Positions 7,986 through 16,500 of a stretch of 48,559 bases of DNA are shown here, one piece after another (the stretch's first letter is position 1; each line of letters begins with the position of its first letter). A program made the translations under genes and the position numbers. Under the pieces are notes generated by a model. That model saw only the letters and a program-made list of their open reading frames with translations, had not been told where the DNA came from and ran no database searches. The stretch spans positions 1 through 48,559 of the forward strand of contig CAZZKJ010000015.1 of the NCBI GenBank assembly GCA_964654695.1, read 5' to 3'. This stretch comes from CAZZKJ01 sp964654695. Its GTDB lineage: Bacteria; Krumholzibacteriota; Krumholzibacteriia; WVZY01.

Positions 7986-9779
7986 ATGACCCTTCAAGAA
8001 AAATACAAAATAGTACGAATGGTCGCCAAAGGCGGTACCGCCGTTCTTTACGAGGGCATCCAAACCTCCCTCGATCGCAGAGTCGCAATAAAAAAACTTT
8101 ATCAAAATCTCACAAGCGACGATAACTTCACACGAAGGTTCATTCTGGAGGCAAAAGCCGCCGCCAGCCTCGATCATGAGAACATTGTTCACGTAATCGA
8201 TTTCGGCAAGCATGACGATGACTACCAGATCATCATGGAATATGTCGATGGCAGCAGCCTCAAGGAAGTGCTCAACAATAAGCACCGGCTTACATGCGAC
8301 CTCGCGCTTGCCGTCACCCACCAGGTCTGCCAGGGTCTGGAGCACGCGCATGCCAAAGGCATCATTCACAGGGATATCAAACCCGGCAATTTGATGCTCA
8401 CAAGATATGGAAGAGTGAAGATTACCGATTTCGGACTGGCCAAGCTCACGCAGGAGGGCGCCTCCCATCATACGGTGGCCGAATCTCTCCTGGGGACTCC
8501 GCTGTACATGTCCCCCGAACAGGCCTACGGTGAAAGCGTCGATATGAGAAGCGATCTTTTCTCACTGGGAACAGTTCTCTACGAGATGCTTACCGGGGAA
8601 CAGCCGTTTTTGAGCGACAGCTGCGTGGCCATAATAAATAATATAATAAACAACAAGATCAAGCCTCCTTCATGGTTCGATGCCGACCTGCCGGAGGAAA
8701 TCGACAACATGGCCCTCACCGCCCTGGAAAAAAACCGGGCTGCGAGATACCAGAGCGCCGCCGAGCTGAGGCGCGACATCGAAGATTACATGGGCGTCGT
8801 CAGGCTCAAGGAGGCCGAGAAGCTTCTTCCAGCGCTTCTCGTTGACAATTCGCAAACGCAGGTGCTTCACGATACACCCTCTTCGATCAGCGGTTTGCGC
8901 CGAAGAAAGAAAAGAATCGGATCGATCCTGGGTGCGGGGCTGGCCGCTTTCCTGGCCGCCCTGGTGGCTTTCCACATCGATATGATTCCCGGCGCCGTAA
9001 GATCGCTTTTGGGTCCCGGCGGGCCGGATGCCGGCGGCTTGACGGTACAAACCGGCTCCTTTGAGTTCTCCGCGGGGTTGATCGATCCGATCGCGGCCGA
9101 TTCATCAACCGGGAATAACCTCGTAGCGATTGACACCCAGGTCTTTTCGGCCGGCGATTCCGTCCAGGCACAGGAACTCATGGACTTTGAAAAGAGCAAA
9201 GCATTCGCGGCCGGGGATATGCCCGACAGCATCCAGGTTAAATCCACCGCTGCCGAACGCCCGGTGGATGCCAATGAACCTCAGCACGAAGAATCATTTG
9301 AAAGCCCCAAGTCTCGCCCGGAACCGGAGGAGAAAGAGAAGGAAAGGATAAGAACGGGATGGCTTACCGTTAGGTCTGATCCCTGGGCCGAGATATTTAT
9401 CGACGGCGTTTATAAAGCCGATACGCCCACGGGTTCGCCGCTGAAACTTCAAAGGGGGGCGCATACGCTCGAATGCAAAAATCCAAAATATGAAACGTAC
9501 ACCGAGACCCTGCAAATTATTCCGGGAGAACTATCCCGGCGCAATATCCAGCTCAAGAAACTCAAGGGGAAAATCGCGGTTTTCACTCAGGCCGGATGCG
9601 AGTTCTACCTGGATGGAAAGCTCGCAGGCATAACCCCCCTTACCGACCCCATCGTCCTCGAGATCGGCAGGCATCAATTGACTTTGAAGAAAAACGGTTT
9701 CAACAGCTGGACTTCAGAAATCAAGATCGAAGCTGATAAAACCTTTTCGCTAAAGATTACGCTCAGCCCCAAGTTCTAG
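7986..9779 (+). CDS. Membrane Ser/Thr protein kinase with two PEGA domains
   Basis: Residues about 7-270 form an active Hanks-type kinase: Gly-rich loop AKGGTAVLYEG, VAIKK with K36, the helix-C glutamate E55, HRDIKPGN (128-135), DFG (148-150), and GTPLYMSPEQ (170-179). A single membrane segment lies at about 311-331 after a basic RRRKKR stop-transfer signal. About 125 residues of low-complexity sequence follow, then two PEGA domains (about 458-523 and 528-597), small beta domains common on surface or regulatory proteins. The kinase should face the cytoplasm and the PEGA pair the periplasm, as in a sensor kinase. It lies six bases after the phosphoesterase and is the last gene of the FHA operon. 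Its end overlaps the convergent glycosyltransferase gene by 30 bases. Confidence 0.92.
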   Translation: MTLQEKYKIVRMVAKGGTAVLYEGIQTSLDRRVAIKKLYQNLTSDDNFTRRFILEAKAAASLDHENIVHVIDFGKHDDDYQIIMEYVDGSSLKEVLNNKHRLTCDLALAVTHQVCQGLEHAHAKGIIHRDIKPGNLMLTRYGRVKITDFGLAKLTQEGASHHTVAESLLGTPLYMSPEQAYGESVDMRSDLFSLGTVLYEMLTGEQPFLSDSCVAIINNIINNKIKPPSWFDADLPEEIDNMALTALEKNRAARYQSAAELRRDIEDYMGVVRLKEAEKLLPALLVDNSQTQVLHDTPSSISGLRRRKKRIGSILGAGLAAFLAALVAFHIDMIPGAVRSLLGPGGPDAGGLTVQTGSFEFSAGLIDPIAADSSTGNNLVAIDTQVFSAGDSVQAQELMDFEKSKAFAAGDMPDSIQVKSTAAERPVDANEPQHEESFESPKSRPEPEEKEKERIRTGWLTVRSDPWAEIFIDGVYKADTPTGSPLKLQRGAHTLECKNPKYETYTETLQIIPGELSRRNIQLKKLKGKIAVFTQAGCEFYLDGKLAGITPLTDPIVLEIGRHQLTLKKNGFNSWTSEIKIEADKTFSLKITLSPKF

Positions 9780-10868
9780 GATTTCCGCTGCTTTCTCAGC
9801 CACTTCCGCGGGTTGAAGACTGTCCAGATCGCCTCCCGCCGCTCGTACATAATAAAGGTTCTTGCGGGCGACAACCCATCTCTTTGGATCGGTGGGACCG
9901 AAAACCGCCAACGTTTTGGCTCCTGCCGCAGAGGCAAGGTGCATGATGCCGGTATCATTGCACAGCACCAGATCGGCCCTTTTCATAAATGCCGCAGCTT
10001 CACTTATGGTGGTTCCGGCAATCAACGTCACATCCGGGGTGCAGCAGCGGGTGAACTTTTCGATCTCCAGGTCATCTATGGGTCCCGGCAAAACCATCAC
10101 AACCGTTTCAGCTCCGGCTCCAATAGATTTTGCCGCAGCGGCGAAATTGGCCGGATCCCATATGTTTTCCGGTTTGCCCGCACCGGGATGCACCACAATA
10201 ATCCTTTCATAACGCCGCCTCAGCAAAGTCATGTGTTTCTCGGCGCGTATCTCGTCATTCCGCCAAGGAAAAAACTCGGGCAAGAAATTATCGGTTGATA
10301 TTCCAAGAACGGTCAGGGGATATAGATTATGTTCCACCTCGTTCATGTTTTTCAGGTCGCTGTCATCAGGAAGCGGCAGTTCGATGTGATATAAGGCGCC
10401 GCTCAAATTGTGCCCGAACTTCTGCGACGAAGAACCCGCTATCAGACGGGCCCCGGATAACAACGCTATAAACGAGCTGGTGATAGAAAACGAGATAGTA
10501 TGCAGGGCTATCGCCATGTCATACTTCCGCGACCTGATCCGTCTAAGCAGGGCCAGGTGGCTGAAAGGATTTTTTTTATCAAACGTGTATACGAAATCTA
10601 CAAACGGATTATTCTCTATTACACCGGCGTTGAGACGCGATGCCACGACTCCGACCTGCACGCCCGGAATTGATTCCTTGACCGCCCGGAAGGCCGGAAG
10701 CGCCATGAACATATCGCCCATCTGGTGGTGCTGCCTCACTATAAGGATGCGCTTTATATCGTCTTTGACCAAATTCCCCGGTGCCGTCTTGACCGTCCTG
10801 CGCACCCTGGTGAGTGCCCTAATCAGCAGCCGCTTGAATGATTTCTCAAATTTTCTTGCCATTCCCAT
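9750..10868 (-). CDS. Glycosyltransferase family 9 (heptosyltransferase-like)
   Basis: GT9 enzymes transfer heptose or related sugars to the lipopolysaccharide core at the inner face of the cytoplasmic membrane. The 372-residue product shows the two Rossmann-like halves: an N-terminal domain opening with KRILIVRQHHQMGDMFMALP (about 39-58), and a C-terminal nucleotide-sugar domain with VVHPGAG, CNDTGIMHLASAAG and AVFGPTDPKRW. Length fits the family. A basic N-terminus (about 1-40) may touch the membrane. The start ATG at 10868 has GGAAGGA five bases upstream. It is convergent with the kinase gene and overlaps its last 30 bases. The exact sugar and acceptor are unknown, but its presence supports an LPS-type outer membrane. 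Confidence 0.88.
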   Translation of the reverse strand: MGMARKFEKSFKRLLIRALTRVRRTVKTAPGNLVKDDIKRILIVRQHHQMGDMFMALPAFRAVKESIPGVQVGVVASRLNAGVIENNPFVDFVYTFDKKNPFSHLALLRRIRSRKYDMAIALHTISFSITSSFIALLSGARLIAGSSSQKFGHNLSGALYHIELPLPDDSDLKNMNEVEHNLYPLTVLGISTDNFLPEFFPWRNDEIRAEKHMTLLRRRYERIIVVHPGAGKPENIWDPANFAAAAKSIGAGAETVVMVLPGPIDDLEIEKFTRCCTPDVTLIAGTTISEAAAFMKRADLVLCNDTGIMHLASAAGAKTLAVFGPTDPKRWVVARKNLYYVRAAGGDLDSLQPAEVAEKAAEILELGAERNL

Positions 10869-11039
10869 GTTAATCCTTCCAGCCTGATTTCATTCGCAAT
10901 CCAGCGTACGGCCCACCGGAGATCTCTGCCAAGGGGAACTAATCGGCATGAAAACCGTATAAACAAAGAGCAGAGAGTAAATACGCGAAGGTCAAACCAA
11001 CACCAGCGGGCGGCATGCCGCCCGCTTTCGCTTTGCAGG

Positions 11040-11966
11040 TCATGAAAAACGCTTTTTTGACCGTTCAGCCATTTCTTTGAGCAAACATATATAGCTTCCA
11101 TACCTGGTTGGAGCGATTGATTTCGACTCCACGGCCTTCTTAACCGCGCACCGCGGCTCATGGGAATGAGTGCATGGATTGAAATGACAGCTGCTTTCAT
11201 AGGTCCTGAATTCCGGAAAATGATTCGCCAGCCCGGAAGGGTCGCGCCCCGGAAATCCAAAATATTGAATTCCGGGGGTATCCGCCAGGAAGCCGTGGGG
11301 CATTGGGTAGAGCTGTGAAAAAGATGTCGTGTGTCTCCCCCTGCCCGACTTGTGGCCAATGGGCCGCACTTTCAAGTTCAGCTCCGGAGCAATCCTCATG
11401 AGAATGGAGCTCTTTCCCACACCTGACTCACCGACAAACGCATAAATGCCCCCGGTGAACATGGCCGCGAGCTCATCCATCCCCATCCCGTTCCGCGCGC
11501 TGACGGCTGCGGCACCGTATCCAGCCCGTGTGTATATTTCCAGAATCGCCCCGGCTTCGTCTTTGGAATCGAGGTCGGTCTTATTGAGGCAAACGCAGGA
11601 CCTGACATCACCCCGCTCGGCCGATGCCAAAACACGATCGATGAAGCCGAAATTAAACGCCGGTTCGCTTATTGAGGCCACAACGAAAAGGATATCCAGA
11701 TTGGATACCAGCACCCTTTCGCCGCCTTCCATATCGGGATCGAACCGCGACAACCGGCATTTTCTCGGTTTGATATTATCGATGACGCCGCGGCCGGTTT
11801 CGCCGCGAATAAAATGAACCTGATCGCCCGCAACCAGGCGGAAATCCCGCCGGTTCTGCCTCAACCTGCCCTTGATAATGCAGGGCAGGATTTCATTTTC
11901 GCGAGCAACCCATACATCGCCGCCGGTTACTCTCACAACCAGTCCCGTTTCGTGATTATTCTCCAT
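11040..11966 (-). CDS. rsgA: Ribosome small-subunit GTPase RsgA
   Basis: RsgA (YjeQ/EngC) is a circularly permuted GTPase that assists late 30S subunit maturation. The 308-residue product has an N-terminal OB-fold (about 1-85), then the permuted motifs in order G4 NKTD (128-131), G1 GESGVGKSS (179-187), G2 GRHTT (210-214) and G3 DTPG (229-232). A C-terminal zinc site follows, with C260, C265, a nearby histidine and C273. Length and order match the family closely. The ATG at 11966 lacks an evident Shine-Dalgarno. The gene is single, about 170 bases upstream of the glycosyltransferase on the same strand and divergent from the PTS protein; the 10869-11039 spacer holds nothing recognisable. Confidence 0.95.
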   Translation of the reverse strand: MENNHETGLVVRVTGGDVWVARENEILPCIIKGRLRQNRRDFRLVAGDQVHFIRGETGRGVIDNIKPRKCRLSRFDPDMEGGERVLVSNLDILFVVASISEPAFNFGFIDRVLASAERGDVRSCVCLNKTDLDSKDEAGAILEIYTRAGYGAAAVSARNGMGMDELAAMFTGGIYAFVGESGVGKSSILMRIAPELNLKVRPIGHKSGRGRHTTSFSQLYPMPHGFLADTPGIQYFGFPGRDPSGLANHFPEFRTYESSCHFNPCTHSHEPRCAVKKAVESKSIAPTRYGSYICLLKEMAERSKKRFS

Positions 11967-12093
11967 ATCTAATAGCTTATTTTGTCGCCCGGTCGATTTT
12001 CCCGATAATTTCTATTGAGGATAGCTTCCGATCGTGATATTTTCCGTATAGTCACTTTGGCGGCACACATAACAATACATTATTATAAAAAGA

Positions 12094-12552
12094 ATGCAAC
12101 CTGTCGAATTAATCGAATATTTTCAGGAATCTCTTTGCGTTTTTGATCTGAAAGCAAAAGACAAAAGTGGCGCTATCGCCGAGATGGTAGATCACATCTC
12201 GCATGAATGCGGCTTGAAAAACAAGGAAATAATCCTGGAAATGCTTCTGAACAGAGAGAGCCTGGGGAGCACCGCCATAGGAAAGGGCGTCGCTTTCCCG
12301 CATGGGAGAACATTGGCGGTCCAGCAGTTAACACTGTTCTTCGGATGTTCCAAGGAAGGCATCGATTTCGAATCGCTCGATCACAAACCCACGCATCTTT
12401 TTTTCCTGACAATTGCGCCGCCGCAGGATAAAGACAATCTTTATCTGCAGGTGCTGGGCAGCATGGTTGAACTGATCAAGAGTCCGGCCAAACGAAAAAA
12501 GCTCCTCCAAATCGGCAGCTACCCGGAACTCAAAGAGGTGTTGGAATCTTGA
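12094..12552 (+). CDS. PTS EIIA component, fructose/nitrogen (PtsN) type
   Basis: The 152-residue single-domain protein matches the EIIA-fructose/PtsN fold. The phosphorylatable histidine is H70 in GKGVAFPHGRT, preceded by the typical NRESLGSTAIG. In PtsN-type systems the protein is phosphorylated by EI-Ntr/NPr and regulates metabolism rather than importing sugar. No PTS permease, EI or HPr is seen here, which favours a regulatory role. Its stop codon overlaps the TTG start of the following zinc-ribbon gene by four bases (TTGA), so the two are translationally coupled. Confidence 0.88.
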   Translation: MQPVELIEYFQESLCVFDLKAKDKSGAIAEMVDHISHECGLKNKEIILEMLLNRESLGSTAIGKGVAFPHGRTLAVQQLTLFFGCSKEGIDFESLDHKPTHLFFLTIAPPQDKDNLYLQVLGSMVELIKSPAKRKKLLQIGSYPELKEVLES

Positions 12553-12902
12553 CAGACATGGACGAACAAGTTCAACTGCTCGTGGCGCTCCAGGACCTGG
12601 ATCTCATGATCAAAGAGGCGAAAGACAATAACACCTCTTCTGAACTGAAGCATATGGGATTCAAGCTGGACGGAGTAGCCAAGCTGGCTGAAGCCCGTGA
12701 AGATCTCGCAAAAAGAATAAAGCCGCAGATGCTGAACCGGTACGAAAGAGTATCCCGCTCTTGCGGAAGGGCGATCGTTCCAGTGATCGGCAATCTCTGC
12801 CTCGGGTGCTTTGCCACTTTGCCGACTTCATTCCAATCGATCCAAAGCAAGAACACAATTCTTACATGCGAGCACTGCGGAAGAATGTTGTACTTCGCCT
12901 GA
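12549..12902 (+). CDS. Small C4 zinc-ribbon protein
   Basis: The 117-residue product ends in a four-cysteine zinc ribbon: C84-x2-C87 in CLGC and C107-x2-C110 in CEHCGR, followed by MLYF, as at the C-terminus of the zf-RING_7 (C4-type zinc-ribbon) family. Family members often carry a long coiled coil of about 170 residues first; here only about 70 helical residues are present. The TTG start at 12549 is supported by GAGGTG eight bases upstream and by overlap with the EIIA stop. Molecular function is not established for these proteins; nucleic-acid or protein binding is the usual guess. Confidence 0.75.
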   Translation: MTDMDEQVQLLVALQDLDLMIKEAKDNNTSSELKHMGFKLDGVAKLAEAREDLAKRIKPQMLNRYERVSRSCGRAIVPVIGNLCLGCFATLPTSFQSIQSKNTILTCEHCGRMLYFA

Positions 12903-12927
12903 TTCGAACCCACAGGTGCTTCTATCT

Positions 12928-13326
12928 TCAAGGCAGAGGAACGCCCACGATTTCGGGCAGCGACGGCTGGCTGATTTCCCCGCTATTTTTTCTCGATCTC
13001 ACGTGGATGAAATATGGCCTGCCGGCTACGAGGTTCTCGATAACCGCACGGTGGGTATTCTTATCGAAATGCATTGCTTCGGGGAGGTTCTTCTTGCCGG
13101 CGAGCAGCAGGCTCTTCTGGGAATAGAAGAGGTCGTAGCCGGCAAAATCGCCGTCTCCTTCATTGGGGCTGGGTTTCCATGCGACTTCGATGGAGCGTGC
13201 AGCGGGCTTTGCGGTCACACCGGCGGGTGGAGAAAAACCGGTTACATTGACCATCCTGGCACCTCCGCCGGAGCATCCCGAAAGCAGCGAAACCGCGAGA
13301 GCAAGTATGATCGTCAGCTTTATCAT
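12928..13326 (-). CDS. Lipoprotein with a fibronectin type III-like domain
   Basis: A short hydrophobic signal ending in the lipobox LLSGC indicates a lipid-anchored envelope protein. The mature part (about 100 residues) looks like one fibronectin type III domain: SIEVAWKPSPNEGD, then YDLFYSQ, and AGRPYFIHVRS near the end. I place the start at the ATG at 13326 because AAAGGA lies six bases before it; an in-frame ATG at 13341 would add five residues without a ribosome-binding site. It converges with the zinc-ribbon gene (25 bases apart). FN3 domains mediate binding; no enzyme motif is visible. Confidence 0.75.
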   Translation of the reverse strand: MIKLTIILALAVSLLSGCSGGGARMVNVTGFSPPAGVTAKPAARSIEVAWKPSPNEGDGDFAGYDLFYSQKSLLLAGKKNLPEAMHFDKNTHRAVIENLVAGRPYFIHVRSRKNSGEISQPSLPEIVGVPLP

Positions 13327-13487
13327 CAAGATTCCTTTCATTTATCAAAGGGTTGAAGTTTATATGGCCGCCGGGGATCTGGCTCCTGAAGCCCCTTTTC
13401 TTTCCACATTTAACTGCTTTTACATCAATAAGTACCAGGATAAATAGTACTCTTCAATATAATTGTTGCACCAGCTCTCATTGGGGA

Positions 13488-13519
13488 GTAAAATAATTTT
13501 ACTGTGTTAAATTAATTTA
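13488..13519. promoter_or_regulatory. Pair of AT-rich palindromes upstream of the sigma-54 activator
   Basis: GTAAAATAATTTTAC (13488-13502) and TAAATTAATTTA (13508-13519) are each perfect palindromes, with centres about 18 bases apart. They lie 63-94 bases before the activator start, in an otherwise gene-free 255-base region that also holds a TATAAT at 13458-13463. They could be a repressor or autoregulatory operator, but AT-rich palindromes also arise by chance. Confidence 0.35.
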
Positions 13520-13581
13520 CTTCCATCCGTCCCCTTCTGCGGTTTGTCATCCGCCTTCAAGTTGGGAGTGAATGTTTAAGA

Positions 13582-16500
13582 ATGAATCCCTCCAAGACAG
13601 TTATTTATCAAAAAAACCTGCAGCGGGCAGGAGAGGAAAAAGCCCACGGATTATGGTCGATTCTCACCATGATCGATCCCGTCAGCGAAAAGAAATTCCT
13701 GAGTTTTATCCTGAACGACGAGCAGGCGGCCTTGCTGAATACTTCGGTATTGGCTTTCAGATCGAACACGGCCGCGGAAATCTGCGGCGAGCGCTGCCCG
13801 CGCGTATTGGACATCAATATAAAAGAAACCCGGCTGGAATTCCTCACCCCGTTTATCGATCCCTTGAAAAGCGATGGAATCGCGGGCGAAAACGAATTGA
13901 AAGAGCTTGTTGAATTCCTTATCGGCGTTCTGACGCGTTTCGAGGCTTTGCGGTTCGAAGCATACGACCTGTCGATCAACACGTTGGGGACAAACGAGAA
14001 TGGAGAATACTGTCTGCTTCCCAATGCCTATTTGCTGCCTCCGGTAGACAACGACGCTCCGGTTAAGCGCCAGGGACGCGGCGCCCGCCGCGGAGCTCTC
14101 GCAGCGCGGCCGGCAAGCGGATATTCCGGCTCGGGCGTGAATCTTTCGCGATTCTTATCTTTTATCGATTCCCTGCTGAATTCATCAGGCATGCGGACGG
14201 ACATCGTCAAGACCTCTTTTGCCGCAAAACTCTCGGAAATAAAAGATAAAACCACGGGTGGGGAGCTTGCGGATTTCAGCGACATCCATGATTTTCTATT
14301 CACAGGCAAAGAGCCCCGTGCGTCAAAGCGTTCAACCGCCTGCCATGCCAGGATCCCCGATAAAGATTTCCTGCAAAAAACCACGCATCAAATAATCGGG
14401 TCGGCCGATTCAGGAGGAATCGTACTCGTAGAAGGTCCGCCATTGAGCGGCAAAACTTTCGTTCTGAAATCCGCGGTGGAGATCATGGAAAGCTCCGGAG
14501 GATGGGACTGCCATACTGCGGATGCCTGGGAACTTTTCCCCAAAAGGAAAAGAACGGATAATTATTTTTCCAACGGCAGATCGGCATTTTTCATCGATGA
14601 TATGGATGAAAAAGCGTTCGTGTATTCCGGTATTGCAACCATTATGCTGAACGGCACATGGACTGATGACCGGTTCATCGTGCTCACGGTGGACCCCGGC
14701 CGCGAATCCCGCGAATCCCGCGAATTTCTGGAAAAGATTTCACTGAAATACGGAGACCGGTTCCAAAAAATCGCATTGAACGGCCCGCCCTCTTCGAACG
14801 GCGCGGTTTCAAAGGACCGGGTGCGCGGGAAACTGGTATCCATAATCAGACGCATAAACAAAAATCTCAAACTTGTCAACGCAGACGCCGGCGGTCTGGC
14901 CGGCATCCTTATGGCGGAATTGAAAGACGAAGAAAGACAGCTCGTAGAATTCCTCGCGGCCGCCCGATTCTCTCTGCCCCTGGATTTTATTCTTTCTTCA
15001 TTTCCGCAGGACCGTCAGACAATCAGCATTGCCGTTCACAACCTCGCGGCCCTCGGCCTCGTGAATATCCGGTACAGGTATTTTCCGCAAAGGGAATCGA
15101 TATTCGTCCTGCTTTCCATGCGTCATAATTCCCTGGCGCGCCTGGTAAATAAAAACCTTTCCGCCGACAGGCGCATGAACCTCAGCAAGACCTTTGTGCC
15201 CCTGGTTGAGGAACACGGCGAAATCCCGCGTTTTCATTACCTTTATCACCTGCTCAAGGGCGGCGATAAAAACCGGGCCGCCGCGTACTGCGTGAATTAT
15301 TTCAAAAAGCATAAAGGCGATTCCCGTCCGCTGTTCTTTACGCTGTTTGCCAAAAATCTTTTGGAAAATGGTTTGTTCGAGACCCTGCCTTTCGGCGGCC
15401 GCTTTTTCATCCTCAAGGAATTAAGCGAAGACCTGATGGCAATCGGCGATACTTCGCAGGCCGAGAAGCTGCTGCTTGCGGCCGCCGATCTGGCCGATGA
15501 AGCGGAATTCGACAAACAAGTTAAAAACGCCGCTTTGATCGTTGCGGCTTATCGAATGCTGGCGGGAATATTCGAATGCAGGGGGGAATATATTCAGGCC
15601 CTCGATCTTCTCAACAACGCGCGGGAAAATCTGCAGTCCTGCTTATCCTTGGCCGAACAGGCGAGCCTTTTGAACGAAATCGGCTGGCTGCAGTACCGCC
15701 TGGGAGATTATGAAAAATCGCTGAGATCCTGCAAGCTCAGCTTGACTTCATTGAACGCCAACCAGCACCCGCTCGTAGTATCACAGGCATTGAATATTAT
15801 GGGCGTAGTGCATTTCAATACAAGCCGTTACGACGAATCCATATCCTATTATGAACAAAGTGCTTTTTTGAGGGAACAGGCAAAAGACTTTAACGCATTG
15901 TCTGCGAGCTTCAACAACCTGGGGCTTGCCTATCAGACAAAAGGCGAGTATGAAAAAGCCCTCGACTATTACAACAAAAGCCTGGAAATAAAAATAAAAC
16001 AAAATAACCGCAGAGGCATTGCCGGCGGCTATTTGAATCTCGCGATGCTCAATCTTGACATGCATAATTTCACGGAAGCTGAGAACAAATGCAAAGCCAG
16101 CATAGATATAAGCAGAAAGCTGGGAAATACGCAGCTAACGGCCGAAAACCTGAGCACATTGGGGGACATCGCGCTCAAGCGGGGCAGATTCGAAACAGCG
16201 GATGAGCATTACCTGGAATCGCTCCAGCTGTGCAAGAAAATGGGTATCATAAACGAGGAAATGGGCGCGCTGCGGAGATTATCCAGTCTTCACCTGGTCC
16301 AGGGCAACTTCGGTCCGGCGCGCCGCTACATATCCAAGGCTTCGAGTCTGGCCCGGCGCATCGGCTCGAAGATGGAAAGCGCCCAGATAGATATCATCAA
16401 GGGAGACCTGGAGTATTCGCAGAAACATCACATGAAAGCGATCAAGCACTTCGAAAAAGCCGCGAGTGCTCTTACGACCCTGGCCAAATACAAGCAGGCC

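Noticed and set aside
7872..8471. 199-codon minus-strand frame opposite the kinase
   Set aside because: Antisense shadow; the kinase motifs on the plus strand fully explain the region.
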